A stretch of 64,000 bases of DNA. Source: Macrococcoides animalis (lineage in GTDB: Bacteria; Bacillota; Bacilli; Staphylococcales; Staphylococcaceae). Shown here piece by piece: positions 48,548-57,503 of this stretch. Position 1 is the first letter of the stretch. The number at the start of each line of letters is the position of its first letter. The position numbers and the translations under genes are program-made. The notes under the pieces were generated by a model. The model was not told the origin of the DNA. It worked only from the letters and a program-made list of their open reading frames with translations, and did no database searches. The DNA is taken from contig NZ_CP179727.1 of the NCBI RefSeq assembly GCF_047425875.1, positions 806,001 to 870,000 of the forward strand, given 5' to 3'.

Positions 48548-49078
48548 TTACTTTAATCGATCTTGAATAACACCTATTGCACTTAAAAATCCATAAATAA
48601 TCACCGGGCCAACAAATTTAAATCCACGTCTCTTTAAATCTTTACTAATGCGTTGAGATAATTCATTGTCCGTTGGCACTAAACTTTCATCTTCAAAATA
48701 TGTTATCACTGGTTCAAAGTTTGTAAACGACCAAATATATCGATCGAAACTTCCGAATTCCTGTTGTACTTCAATAAACTTTTGCGCATTTATGATAATA
48801 CTATTTATTTTTAATTTGTTTTTAATCATTGTATCTGTATGCATCAAACGATTAAAATCATCTTCACCATACTTAGCAATTATTTCATAATCGAATTGAT
48901 TGAGTGCTTGACGTATACCTTCTCGCTTCTTTAATATCGTTAACCAAGAAAGACCCGCCTGCATTCCTTCTAATACGAGCATTTCATAAAGATACGTTTC
49001 GTCATGTGATTCAATGCCCCACTCTGCATCATGATATTCAGCCATAAGCGGATGGCTATCTGCCCATTTAAACCTCAT
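48548..49078 (-). CDS. tag: DNA-3-methyladenine glycosylase I (lacks zinc ligands)
   Basis: Excises 3-methyladenine from DNA. The 176-residue protein keeps YHDAEWG (residues 15-21), LEGMQAGLSWLTILKKRE (36-53) and the C-terminal KRGFKFVGPVI. It differs from E. coli and S. aureus Tag in lacking the N-terminal Cys (the family's RCxW is here MRFKW) and the C-terminal His and Cys, because the chain ends at QDRLK. Three of the four 'zinc snap' ligands are therefore absent. It is first in an operon with the methyltransferase. Confidence 0.88.
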   Translation of the reverse strand: MRFKWADSHPLMAEYHDAEWGIESHDETYLYEMLVLEGMQAGLSWLTILKKREGIRQALNQFDYEIIAKYGEDDFNRLMHTDTMIKNKLKINSIIINAQKFIEVQQEFGSFDRYIWSFTNFEPVITYFEDESLVPTDNELSQRISKDLKRRGFKFVGPVIIYGFLSAIGVIQDRLK

Positions 49079-49143
49079 GTCCTCACCTTTTCCTATATGA
49101 ATTACTTCATCATTGTATCATTTAAGCGCTTTATCTACTACCA

Positions 49144-49180
49144 CAAAAAAGAAGCACACAATATAAATTGTGTGCTTATC
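49144..49180 (-). terminator. chrA terminator
   Basis: AAGCACACAA, TATAAA loop, TTGTGTGCTT with a minus-strand T-run, just past the chrA stop. Confidence 0.9.
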
Positions 49181-50330
49181 TATAAAATATCAAACCTATA
49201 ATGATACCAAGTACTACAATTACCCATGGTGGTAGTTTTGCAAAATACAATAATCCAAAAAGAATTAAACTGAATACAATATCCATCCAATGTGTGATTG
49301 TATGCATCATAATTGGATTAATCCATGCCGCACCTAAGATGCCGAGCACTCCTGCGTTAACCCCTTTAAGTGCTTGTCCCATTAAGCGATGTTCACGTAA
49401 TGACGCCCAAAATGGTAATGTTCCAATCACAAGTAAAAATGCGGGTAAAAATATTGCAATCATGGCAACAAGGCCACCAATAACTCCAAATAAACTTGCC
49501 CCAATATATGAACCAAAAGTAAAAAGTGGGCCAGGCATTGCTTGTGTTAATCCATATCCTGCTAAAAATGTTTCGAGGTCTAACATATCCGGTACAAATG
49601 TACTTTGTAATAATGGCAACACGACGTGCCCCCCACCAAATACCAGTAAACCTCCTCTAAACAACTTATCAAACATATGAATCCAATCGTTATTAACAAT
49701 CTGGGCAACAATTGGTAGGCAAATCATTAAAACTAAAAGCAATACAAGTGAAGTGATACTCATCGATTTTGATACCTTAATGTTTAAAGGTGTTTCTTTC
49801 TTCGACTCGACTTTATAAACTACCATACCAATCAGACCAGTTACGATAATAATTAATATCTGCGTATAAGCCGATGGAAATAACAATGCAACGACTACAC
49901 TCAACAAAAAGATCAATACTGCCGTTACATTCGTTAACGTATTCTTCCCCATTCCAACCAATGCGTGAAGAACTACTGCAATTGCAACAATGAGTAATCC
50001 TTTAATAAAATTTATATCAATATCGAGTGTTTCCATAAAATATACCGCAGCAATTAATACGAGTACGGAAGGTAAGGTAAATCCTAAAAACGCAAGGATG
50101 GCACCCATTATTCCACCACGCATGAGACCAATACCAATACCGACTTGACTTGATGCAGGTCCAGGTAAGAATTGGCATAAACTTACAAGATCTTGATACA
50201 CTTTGTCGCTTAGCCATTTTCTTTTCTCAACATATTCTGCTCTAAAGTAACCTAAATGTGCTACAGGTCCTCCAAAGCTTGTAACCCCTAGCTTTAAAGC
50301 AACTAAGAAGATTTCTAATAAACGTCCCAT
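49176..50330 (-). CDS. chrA: Chromate transporter, ChrA family
   Basis: A 384-residue membrane protein of the long-chain (two-domain) CHR family. Each half carries the CHR signature: KLGVTSFGGPVAHLGYFR with LCQFLPGPASSQVG in the N half, and GGLLVFGGGHVVLPLL with YGLTQAMPGPLFTFGSYIG in the C half. It would expel chromate, perhaps by exchange with sulfate. The start at 50330 has GAGG 6 nt upstream; upstream in-frame ATGs lack an RBS. Single gene with own terminator; no chromate regulator next to it. Confidence 0.92.
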   Translation of the reverse strand: MGRLLEIFLVALKLGVTSFGGPVAHLGYFRAEYVEKRKWLSDKVYQDLVSLCQFLPGPASSQVGIGIGLMRGGIMGAILAFLGFTLPSVLVLIAAVYFMETLDIDINFIKGLLIVAIAVVLHALVGMGKNTLTNVTAVLIFLLSVVVALLFPSAYTQILIIIVTGLIGMVVYKVESKKETPLNIKVSKSMSITSLVLLLVLMICLPIVAQIVNNDWIHMFDKLFRGGLLVFGGGHVVLPLLQSTFVPDMLDLETFLAGYGLTQAMPGPLFTFGSYIGASLFGVIGGLVAMIAIFLPAFLLVIGTLPFWASLREHRLMGQALKGVNAGVLGILGAAWINPIMMHTITHWMDIVFSLILFGLLYFAKLPPWVIVVLGIIIGLIFYR

Positions 50331-50597
50331 AACCCACCTCAATTTTATAATTACATTCATCATATCTAAATTTGAGTACAGTTATGTTACAGTTCCTTAA
50401 AGATTTTGTAAGGATAAATTTTATATTTTTAGCATTCAGAAGAATTTAGAAATTGAATCAGTTTGTTACTTACACTACATCATTTGAGAGTCAAATTTCT
50501 CGAATTTGTGAAATAAAAAAGAAATCTGCTTAAATCCATGCATAGAAAACGATTTCATATTATAATGAACATATATACTCATTAGGAGGTCCAGATA

Positions 50598-51110
50598 TTG
50601 AACACCATAAAAATAAAATCCCACAAATATCCAAACCGACCTCATGTTGAAGTTGAAGGGAAATTACTTTCTGAAACGTCACACTATTTTTTTGTAGCGT
50701 GCGAAAAAAATACATTATTAAAACATTACCTTAAAAATGAATCGTATTTATTAGATTATAAAACTTTGCACTTCCTTTCAAAATACCATGGTTATACTGT
50801 ATCGATTTCGATTGATGAAGATGATAATCCTGTTAAGATATTCTGTAATATATCAACACCTTGCGAAAAGGACGAAGAAGGTAATATTACGTATATTGAT
50901 TTAGATATGGATTATGTGAAATCAAATACAGGTCAATGGTTTTTAAGAAATAATGATATGTTTTTAGAAAGCACAAAAAAGTATAATTATCCATTGCAAC
51001 TGACAAACTTTGCTTTAGTTTCATTACAAGAACTCAAGAACAATATTAAAAATGATGTATTTCCTTTTGGTATTGAAAACTTTAAAGATGTAGATGGTCC
51101 GATTAAATAA
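50598..51110 (+). CDS. DUF402-family protein
   Basis: A 170-residue cytoplasmic protein. The block KIFCNISTPCEKDEEGNITY followed by IDLDMDYV (about residues 74-102) matches the DUF402 core, whose Asp residues bind metal in the nucleoside tri/diphosphatase NtdP and in FomD. Phosphatase activity is an inference. The start is a TTG at 50598, with AGGAGG 8 nt upstream and a TATAAT at 50561-50566. The 234-base spacer to chrA holds nothing else recognised. Confidence 0.72.
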   Translation: MNTIKIKSHKYPNRPHVEVEGKLLSETSHYFFVACEKNTLLKHYLKNESYLLDYKTLHFLSKYHGYTVSISIDEDDNPVKIFCNISTPCEKDEEGNITYIDLDMDYVKSNTGQWFLRNNDMFLESTKKYNYPLQLTNFALVSLQELKNNIKNDVFPFGIENFKDVDGPIK

Positions 51111-51137
51111 GATACTCAAATCTGAGTGTCTTTTTTT
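51110..51137 (+). terminator. Intrinsic terminator
   Basis: AGATACTCA-AATC-TGAGTGTCT followed by a T-run, overlapping the end of the DUF402 gene. Confidence 0.85.
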
Positions 51138-51232
51138 AATACACTTATAAAAAAATTGTAGTATTATTGCAATACCAATGCATGAAATATATGGTAAAAT
51201 TATAGCAATAATATATGAACGGGGGGATTCAC

Positions 51233-52051
51233 TTGTCAAAAATAAATATTCACGTTATTCAAACAGGTTATATTACCGTTGATCGTGCGACAACAACGCA
51301 AACTAAGACGCTGAATCCCCTCACTAAACTTGGCTTTATTTCGCGTAAGAAACATCGTAAACAATATCCGGTCATGTGTTATTTGATTGAACATACAAAA
51401 GGTCTGATTCTCGTTGACACGGGTTGGCATAAACGTGTACGTAAAGAAGAGCGTAAAGAACTTGGGTTACAACGTCTCATTCATCGCGCCTATTTACCGA
51501 AAGGACAGTCTATTGACGAGCAACTGACTTCGCGAGGTATTCTGCCTGAAGATCTGGACTATGTGTTACTCACACATTTGCATAGTGATCATGTTAGTGG
51601 CCTTCGCCAAGTAAGGGATGCAAAGTATATATTTGCAAGCCGAGAAGAAATATTAGAATCCAATAAACGGGCCATTCGTTATATTCAAAAATTATGGGAT
51701 GGTGTTGATTTAACATGCTTCGAATTTGATAAAACGGGAGTCGGACCCAATGGTTTATCCTATGATTTATTTGGTGATGGTTCGATTGAACTTATTCATG
51801 CACCAGGTCACAGTCCGGGTTTATTTATGGTGAAAGTAATGGATGATGATGGTAACTACATATTACTTACAAGCGATGCCGCTCTTGTTAATGAGTCATT
51901 TGAACAAATTAAAGTTCCAGCACACGTAATGAATCATGATGCCTTAAAAGAAGCTCTTAAATGGATAAATAATATTAGTAAAGACCCTAAATGTAAAAAA
52001 ATATTAACGAGTCATGATTTAAGCTTAAAAGAAGAGATTATAACATTATAA
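51233..52051 (+). CDS. Metallo-beta-lactamase-fold hydrolase (AHL-lactonase-like)
   Basis: A 272-residue MBL-fold protein. The metal site HLHSDH is at about residues 113-118, with DTGWH, PGHSPG (later His) and TSDA (bridging Asp) and a terminal LTSHD. This order and the N-terminal VMCYLIEHTKGLILVDTGW resemble the N-acyl-homoserine-lactone lactonases, but many relatives have other ester substrates. The start is a TTG at 51233 with GGGGGG 6 nt upstream; an ATG six codons earlier contains the RBS itself. Quorum quenching is unproven. Confidence 0.83.
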   Translation: MSKINIHVIQTGYITVDRATTTQTKTLNPLTKLGFISRKKHRKQYPVMCYLIEHTKGLILVDTGWHKRVRKEERKELGLQRLIHRAYLPKGQSIDEQLTSRGILPEDLDYVLLTHLHSDHVSGLRQVRDAKYIFASREEILESNKRAIRYIQKLWDGVDLTCFEFDKTGVGPNGLSYDLFGDGSIELIHAPGHSPGLFMVKVMDDDGNYILLTSDAALVNESFEQIKVPAHVMNHDALKEALKWINNISKDPKCKKILTSHDLSLKEEIITL

Positions 52052-52096
52052 AAAGATGATTAAGACTACTCTAATAAAGTCTCAATCATCTTTTCT
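52050..52096. terminator. Bidirectional terminator
   Basis: AAAAGATGATT-x-AGACT, loop, AGTCT-x-AATCATCTTTT, shared by the convergent MBL and ATPase genes. Confidence 0.85.
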
Positions 52097-52785
52097 GGTT
52101 TATCAATAAAAGCTTTTGTCACTATATAATGCTCAGTTTCTCGGTAATCAATGCGTTCATATCCATTATCATTTAACTGAATAATATCCGCATTCGGATA
52201 TGCCATAATAATCGGTGAATGTGTTGCAATAATGAATTGTGATCCACGCTTTACCAAATCATTAATGCGTACAATCATCGACATTTGACGCATCGGTGAT
52301 AACGCACTTTCCGGCTCATCTAATATATATAGGCCTTTTGCTCTGAAACGATATTTTAATAAAGACAAAAATGATTCTCCGTGTGATTGATCATGTAAAC
52401 TTTTCCCTCCATAACTGTTGAGAAGCAATCCATCTTCAGCATTCAATCGTTCAATTTCAGTCGCAACATTATAAAAACCTTCTGCTCGTAAGAAAAAAGT
52501 ATCATTCGGTACGCCTATTTTTCCTAATCTAATCTCTTCAAATAATCCTGCATGAGAATGTTTCGTTGCAAAGTTAAAGTTCTTACCCCCACCTTCAGGA
52601 TTCAATCCGTAATTGACTGCTATCGCTTCTATTAAAGTTGATTTACCTGTCCCATTTTCACCGACAATGATAGTCACTGGATTGTTTAAATCAATACGAT
52701 CTAGCTTGTTAATGGCAGGTATTTTCATATAATAAGGTATTCCTTCTCTTTGCTTAAAATTTGATGAAATACTTTTAATAAACAT
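52066..52785 (-). CDS. Stand-alone AAA/ABC-type ATPase
   Basis: A 239-residue ATPase of the RecF/ABC-like AAA group. Walker A GENGTGKST (about residues 42-50), an ABC-signature-like SHGES near 134, Walker B YILDEPES near 153 and an H-loop IIATHSP near 183. No transmembrane partner or nuclease is adjacent. Related short ATPases occur singly in many Firmicutes; their role is unknown. RBS GGTGG is moderate. Confidence 0.82.
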   Translation of the reverse strand: MFIKSISSNFKQREGIPYYMKIPAINKLDRIDLNNPVTIIVGENGTGKSTLIEAIAVNYGLNPEGGGKNFNFATKHSHAGLFEEIRLGKIGVPNDTFFLRAEGFYNVATEIERLNAEDGLLLNSYGGKSLHDQSHGESFLSLLKYRFRAKGLYILDEPESALSPMRQMSMIVRINDLVKRGSQFIIATHSPIIMAYPNADIIQLNDNGYERIDYRETEHYIVTKAFIDKPEKMIETLLE

Positions 52786-52871
52786 CTTTCCACCTCTTAA
52801 AGGATTCTGTTATATTAATAATATAGTAAAAAATGTATCATTAAAAATAAAATGTCATTCGAGGTGCAACG

Positions 52872-53336
52872 ATGGTTCAATTAGTTCCTTATATTGAGCA
52901 GTATAAAGAAGCGTTAATGCAATTTTATCAAACAGATGGCGCTTTAAAGTTTACACAAACTCCGGAAAAAAGTATCGAACAGTTAAATAATGATATACAC
53001 GGTGTAGTGATTATGAACAATTCAATGCCAATTGGCTTCTTTTTACTCCACGCAACACAACAAAGATTTGAATACACAAACGAGGAACAATCATTATTAT
53101 TAACATCTTTAATCATGAATCATTCGTATAGTGGAAAAGGTCATGGTAAACATGCGATGTTGCAACTACCAATGTATATAAAGAAACATTTCAAGCAAAT
53201 TAAATCAATTGTACTTGGGGTTAATCATGCTAATATTCCAGCACAAAAATTATATGAACGCGTACACTTTGAAGATACTGGCCGTCGTATTGAAGGACCT
53301 ATTGGAGAACAGTATATTTATGAATTAGTAATATAA
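52872..53336 (+). CDS. GNAT-family N-acetyltransferase
   Basis: A 154-residue GNAT protein: PIGFFLLH strand, TSLIMNHSYSGKGHGKHAML with the acetyl-CoA loop (SGKGHGK, about 94-100), and the ending NIPAQKLYERVHFEDTGRR, the usual AxxLYxxxGF element. Substrate unknown. GAGGTG precedes the ATG. Confidence 0.88.
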   Translation: MVQLVPYIEQYKEALMQFYQTDGALKFTQTPEKSIEQLNNDIHGVVIMNNSMPIGFFLLHATQQRFEYTNEEQSLLLTSLIMNHSYSGKGHGKHAMLQLPMYIKKHFKQIKSIVLGVNHANIPAQKLYERVHFEDTGRRIEGPIGEQYIYELVI

Positions 53337-53388
53337 AAAAGATTGAGACAGAAGATGGTTAATACTTCTATCTCAATCTTTTTTCTTC
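53335..53388. terminator. Bidirectional terminator
   Basis: AAAAAGATTGAGA-x-AGAAG, loop, CTTCT-x-TCTCAATCTTTTT between the convergent GNAT and hypothetical genes. Confidence 0.88.
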
Positions 53389-53390
53389 AA

Positions 53391-53801
53391 TTAATTAAAC
53401 CATCCACGAATCAGCTTTTCGACTTCTGCTGTTTCATCGATTAAATCTTTCATCATATCGATGTCTGCTTTGTCACCGATTAAGTTCGATACAACTGGTG
53501 TGTCTAATACGCGTTTTACCGCTTCACCAATTGTTTCTTCTTGTACATTATTTGTTGCTTCAGTTTGATCTGTTACGAAATCATTTTCTTGGAACTTTTG
53601 TTCTAAACGTGGCGCATTGTTATTATTAAAAGCATTTACAACTTCCATTAATGCTTTACGTAAATCATTATATTCTTTAACGTTCTTTAAATCATTTAAA
53701 CGTTTCTTTACCATTTCATTTTTTTCTAAGTATTTCACACCTTGTACAGTCCCTACCGTTAAGGCACCTACAACTAATCCTCTTTTTATCCATTTATTCA
53801 T
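53391..53801 (-). CDS. Hypothetical protein with N-terminal hydrophobic segment
   Basis: A 136-residue protein starting MNKWIKRGLVVGALTVGTVQG, a short hydrophobic segment that could be a membrane anchor, followed by a charged helical region (KYLEKNEMVKKRLNDLKNVK) and an acidic tail ending LIRGWFN. Not recognised. The ATG at 53801 has GGAGG 7 nt upstream; the frame is open 19 codons further without an RBS. Confidence 0.6.
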   Translation of the reverse strand: MNKWIKRGLVVGALTVGTVQGVKYLEKNEMVKKRLNDLKNVKEYNDLRKALMEVVNAFNNNNAPRLEQKFQENDFVTDQTEATNNVQEETIGEAVKRVLDTPVVSNLIGDKADIDMMKDLIDETAEVEKLIRGWFN

Positions 53802-53930
53802 TGCAATTCCTCCATTCGACATTAATATTATTATAATGCATTCATGAAAATAATACATTTAATTCGATTACTTGAAAGAATAGCGATTTGATTGCTAACT
53901 GAAATACGTAACTAGAATTACTAAAAATAA

Positions 53931-53968
53931 AATAAGGGAAACGGACTACGCTGGCCCAATCCCTTTAT
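53931..53968 (-). terminator. Weak terminator at the end of the nos operon
   Basis: AAGGGA...TCCCTT across the nosF stop with a following T-rich stretch on the minus strand; the stem is imperfect. Confidence 0.35.
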
Positions 53969-54593
53969 ATAGTGCTATTAATTCATCAACATCTTCAAAG
54001 TCATTATGAGATTGATGCACTATCTTACCCTCTCTTAAACAATAAATCTCATCAGCTATCGCTTGAGCGAAGTCTAGTTGATGCGTTGTAACAAAGATTG
54101 TCTTGCCTAATGATTTCTGTTTCAATATCATTTCTTGTAATTGAAATATCCACAATGGGTCTAATCCATTCGTTGGTTCATCCATAATAATTAATGATGC
54201 ATCCCCAATGATACTTTGCGCTAAATTAAGACGCTGCCGCATACCTTTAGATAATGATTTGACATACTTGTCTTTACTATCTTGTAAACCGACTTCAGTT
54301 AATATTTGATTCGCCTGTCGTTGTTTAATACCTGACAACAATGTGATGATTTCACGTACCTTTAAATAGGGCGGAAAGTTTAAATCATCAGGCATATAAT
54401 TTATCTTACTAGGAACTGTTATTTGACCAGATCCAGGTTTGATTACTTTAAGTAATAATGAAATTAATGTACTTTTCCCCGCACCATTCTCACCAATCAT
54501 ACAGTGTATTTTACCTTGAGACATCGACATATCAAGTGGTCCTAATTGCTTATCTTTCGTATACTTATAAGATACGTTATTAATTTCTATCAT
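53946..54593 (-). CDS. nosF: ABC transporter ATP-binding protein, NosF-like
   Basis: A 215-residue ABC ATPase: Walker A GENGAGKST (about residues 33-41), signature LSKGMRQRLNLAQ (about 113-125), Walker B LIIMDEPTNGLDP and H-loop VTTHQ. In nos clusters NosF powers NosY, moving a sulfur or copper-related species needed for the copper centres of nitrous oxide reductase. Here it is last of five overlapping genes; the start overlaps nosY by 4 nt. The role depends on whether a nosZ exists elsewhere. Confidence 0.82.
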   Translation of the reverse strand: MIEINNVSYKYTKDKQLGPLDMSMSQGKIHCMIGENGAGKSTLISLLLKVIKPGSGQITVPSKINYMPDDLNFPPYLKVREIITLLSGIKQRQANQILTEVGLQDSKDKYVKSLSKGMRQRLNLAQSIIGDASLIIMDEPTNGLDPLWIFQLQEMILKQKSLGKTIFVTTHQLDFAQAIADEIYCLREGKIVHQSHNDFEDVDELIALYKGIGPA

Positions 54594-55381
54594 TTACTTG
54601 CCCTCACTTTACGCATATGAAATAAAGCAAATATTAAAGGTAATAATACAAATAATAATACATTTAAATATAAAACAACTTGACCTAAGTTTGATGTAAT
54701 CCATTCGCCATATTCATAAAATCCTGGTCCTAATATTGCAAGTTGATCAGTCCAGACGTAATACAAGAGTCTTATTAAATCACTTGGATTAAGGTGAATA
54801 TTCGCAATCATTATTTTGAATAATAGCCCTCTGCTCATAGCACCGTTCATTGCAATTATGCCAAAGGGAATAAGTAATAACCATATTGTCCAACTACATA
54901 ATGCGATACCGATTGCATGGAGTCTATTCTTTGAATAGATACCGATACAAACCGCAATGCTTGCAAAAATTAATATCATAACGAATGATAATAATATATA
55001 TACAAGTGAGATATGAATATTGAGCAGTAAGCCCATAACAATACTAATTGCAAGGATGAAACTATAAACGATAACCAACGAAATATAATGACTTGCGATA
55101 TATTGAATAGGTTTCATAGGATAAGTCTTAAGCAGTTGAAGCCATCCTGATTCATTATGATATGCGATGGCCATACTACCAATCGCTAATATAAATAACG
55201 GAACGATTAACAATTGAATACTTAATGCATAGTTCATTTGAAAGATATCTGCATGCATAGATTGATTTTGCAGCATACAAGACATTGTAAATGTAATGAT
55301 GTAAATGAAACCCGTAATATAATAAACAGGGTTTCTTAAACATTGTATCAATTCCATTCTTATCATTGATGAACTCCCCAT
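54590..55381 (-). CDS. nosY: ABC transporter permease, NosY-like
   Basis: A 263-residue membrane protein with six hydrophobic segments, pattern ELIQCLRNPVYYITGFIYI at the start and HNESGWLQLLKTYPMKPIQYIASHY in the first cytoplasmic loop, the usual permease type of the NosY/ABC-2 class. It overlaps nosL2 (19 nt) and nosF (4 nt). The name rests on the operon context more than on sequence. Confidence 0.78.
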   Translation of the reverse strand: MGSSSMIRMELIQCLRNPVYYITGFIYIITFTMSCMLQNQSMHADIFQMNYALSIQLLIVPLFILAIGSMAIAYHNESGWLQLLKTYPMKPIQYIASHYISLVIVYSFILAISIVMGLLLNIHISLVYILLSFVMILIFASIAVCIGIYSKNRLHAIGIALCSWTIWLLLIPFGIIAMNGAMSRGLLFKIMIANIHLNPSDLIRLLYYVWTDQLAILGPGFYEYGEWITSNLGQVVLYLNVLLFVLLPLIFALFHMRKVRASK

Positions 55382-55809
55382 TTTAAGCTTAGCAAATCAT
55401 TGAATTGCATCTTTTTACTTTCACTGTATTTATTCGCATAACGATCTCGTTCTTTTTTATCTTTGAAAGCTGCAACACCGTAATTCATTGGTGTCCAAAT
55501 TTTTTCATTATATGCATAATGTGCTTTTTGTGCATCAATCCATTTATTAGTTTTATAATCTTTAACGTACATCATACCGATTTCTTTTTTATTTTCCAGT
55601 TTATATTGTTCTATCAAACAACCTACATCATCAAAAATGTAATGATCTTCATTGTTGAACACCATCTGTGCAGCTTGCTCTGGATGGTCAATCATCATAT
55701 TACATACTTTACATTTATCTGTCTTTTGATTAATTTCTCTTGGGCTTAAATCAGGTTTCCCACAACTTGCAAGTAGTACAATAAGACATAACACAATAAA
55801 TTTCTTCAT
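55363..55809 (-). CDS. nosL: NosL-like copper-binding lipoprotein (copy 2)
   Basis: A 148-residue lipoprotein: lipobox LASC (Cys at residue 16), copper site CKVCNM (about residues 35-40), then QMVFNNEDHYIFDDVGCL and TPMNYGVAAF, both typical of NosL. NosL delivers Cu(I) to the reductase. It overlaps nosD by 4 nt and nosY by 19 nt. The second NosL in the same operon (56890-57468) is related along the whole domain, so this is a within-operon duplication. Confidence 0.85.
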   Translation of the reverse strand: MKKFIVLCLIVLLASCGKPDLSPREINQKTDKCKVCNMMIDHPEQAAQMVFNNEDHYIFDDVGCLIEQYKLENKKEIGMMYVKDYKTNKWIDAQKAHYAYNEKIWTPMNYGVAAFKDKKERDRYANKYSESKKMQFNDLLSLKWGVHQ

Positions 55810-56900
55810 CTTGCTAACCCCTTTCTAAATAAATATATAATGATAATGCCCAGTAATATGAATATAGGAAGGCTGCTTACATCTGTTTGTTTTTTTTCAA
55901 GTCTTGGATGTAAATCGACGAATCCTGGATCTAGCGATGCACTCTTATCTTCTATCCATTTGAGCAATATGTGTAGTGGGCTATTTTGATAAAAATTCAA
56001 TGTCGTATCTTGCGCCATCAACTCACTCAACAAATTACTAAATCGTTTAGGTTGATCGCCGTAACCATCACCATTTAAATCAATTATACCTAGGTCATCA
56101 TAATGATTCTTTTGAAATTTAGTTTGTGCTTTATCCATACGAACAATATTAATATTATTCGTAAAGGTATTTTCTTCTATCGGAATCTGACTATCAATGA
56201 TTTCAAGACCCGTTAAATTACTAATGAATGTATTATCTATCATTTTACTCTCTTTAATCATTTGTATTGATGCAGCTGTATAGTTATTCAATAATTTATT
56301 ATATTGTAACGACAATCCCTTACTTTGATATAAAGTTATCCCTGTAGCATTTAATACGCGTTGCTGCTCAATTCGGTTATCTATAATATCAATTTGCTCT
56401 GACACCATCAACATAATCCCTGTTATATTTCCTGAGAAATAACTATTTTTGAGTATCGCATCTGTTACATACATAAAGTGTATACCATAACGATTATATT
56501 GTGATGATAAATTTTCAATCCTTAGTTTATTAACACGTTCAAGATAAACCCCATCTTTCGCATACGATACGTTAATATTTTTGAGTATAATACCTTCACT
56601 GTCCTGTATATGAATTCCATTTTGTTTTGGATTTCCCGTTATAGAAACATCTTCTAAAGTCACGTTTCGGCTATTCTTTATTAGGATTTGTGGCTTATTG
56701 CTGATTGCTTTAAGTTTGATATTTTTTAGGGTTACATTTTCACCTTCAATTACTATTGGCTTAGAATGAATTTTATTATGCCCATCAAATGATTGGTTAT
56801 CCTTAAAATTAACTGCATGCGCTTTTGTATTGCAACTCAAAAAATATACAAGAAAGAGACAAATCAGTAACATTTGTCTCTTGGCATTTTTACATCTCAT
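55806..56900 (-). CDS. nosD: NosD-like beta-helix protein
   Basis: A 364-residue exported protein with an N-terminal signal segment (about residues 9-30) and a right-handed beta-helix of the CASH/NosD type: repeated 'N-V-T-L-x-N/D-I/V' rungs (ENVTLKNIKLKA, RNVTLEDVSITG, EGIILKNINVSY, etc.). Close to the C-terminus are DLNGDGYGDQP and SPLHILLKW, NosD hallmarks, then a membrane anchor (about 341-358, LPIFILLGIIIIYLF). NosD supports maturation of nitrous oxide reductase. It overlaps nosL1 by 11 nt and nosL2 by 4 nt. Confidence 0.87.
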   Translation of the reverse strand: MRCKNAKRQMLLICLFLVYFLSCNTKAHAVNFKDNQSFDGHNKIHSKPIVIEGENVTLKNIKLKAISNKPQILIKNSRNVTLEDVSITGNPKQNGIHIQDSEGIILKNINVSYAKDGVYLERVNKLRIENLSSQYNRYGIHFMYVTDAILKNSYFSGNITGIMLMVSEQIDIIDNRIEQQRVLNATGITLYQSKGLSLQYNKLLNNYTAASIQMIKESKMIDNTFISNLTGLEIIDSQIPIEENTFTNNINIVRMDKAQTKFQKNHYDDLGIIDLNGDGYGDQPKRFSNLLSELMAQDTTLNFYQNSPLHILLKWIEDKSASLDPGFVDLHPRLEKKQTDVSSLPIFILLGIIIIYLFRKGLAR

Positions 56901-57468
56901 GTTCTTGTTCTTTGTTTCCTTTTTTCATTTCTTTTTGTTTTTCCATAAAGCGCATCATTGCCTTTTTATCTACTGAAGATAACTTTTCAATTTCTGCTTC
57001 AAATTTATCAGCAAATACTTTTGCTTCTTTTTCTGTTTTGAAGCTTGCAATACCTACATTCATAGGTGTCTTAATATCGCCTTTAACAAAGTTTGCTTTA
57101 TCAACATTAATCCATTCTAAAGAATTATGATCTCTCACAAATCTTGCTTTCATCTTTTTACCTGATTTTCTTTCATAATTTAATAAACAGAATAAGTCAT
57201 CAAAGAAATAGTTCTTCCCATCTTCCCCAATTGCTTGCGCACTATATTTACCATGTTTATGGTCTTTTTGGTATACTTTCATATCACAAGCAGCACACTT
57301 TGTATCTTCTTGTGGTTCTTTTAATGTATAACCGTCTACTTTTGTTTCTTTTTTCACAGCTTCTTCTGAGACTTCTTTAGTACCTTCCGCTTTTTTAACA
57401 TCCTCTTTAGTTCCACATGCTGCGAGTAACATTACTAATGCTACGAATAAAACTGAAATTCTTTTCAA
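56890..57468 (-). CDS. nosL: NosL-like copper-binding lipoprotein (copy 1)
   Basis: A 192-residue lipoprotein: lipobox LAAC (Cys 19), a Lys/Glu linker, copper site CAACDM (about residues 58-63), FFDDLFCLLNYE, and TPMNVGIASF. The C-terminal extension (about residues 160-192) is Met/Lys-rich and ends EHEM, with several Met that could bind copper. It is the first gene of the operon, with a cre-like sequence and a TACAAT upstream. Confidence 0.87.
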   Translation of the reverse strand: MKRISVLFVALVMLLAACGTKEDVKKAEGTKEVSEEAVKKETKVDGYTLKEPQEDTKCAACDMKVYQKDHKHGKYSAQAIGEDGKNYFFDDLFCLLNYERKSGKKMKARFVRDHNSLEWINVDKANFVKGDIKTPMNVGIASFKTEKEAKVFADKFEAEIEKLSSVDKKAMMRFMEKQKEMKKGNKEQEHEM

Positions 57469-57503
57469 AATAATTCCCCCTATTTAATTTAATCTCACCT
57501 CTT

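Noticed and set aside
50380..50470. Short peptide frame beginning MLQFLKDFV
   Set aside because: Twenty-one codons with no RBS and no conserved feature; judged chance.
53885..53968. Strong terminator after nosF
   Set aside because: Only a short AAGGGA/TCCCTT pairing with an imperfect interior is seen, so it is kept only as a low-confidence feature.
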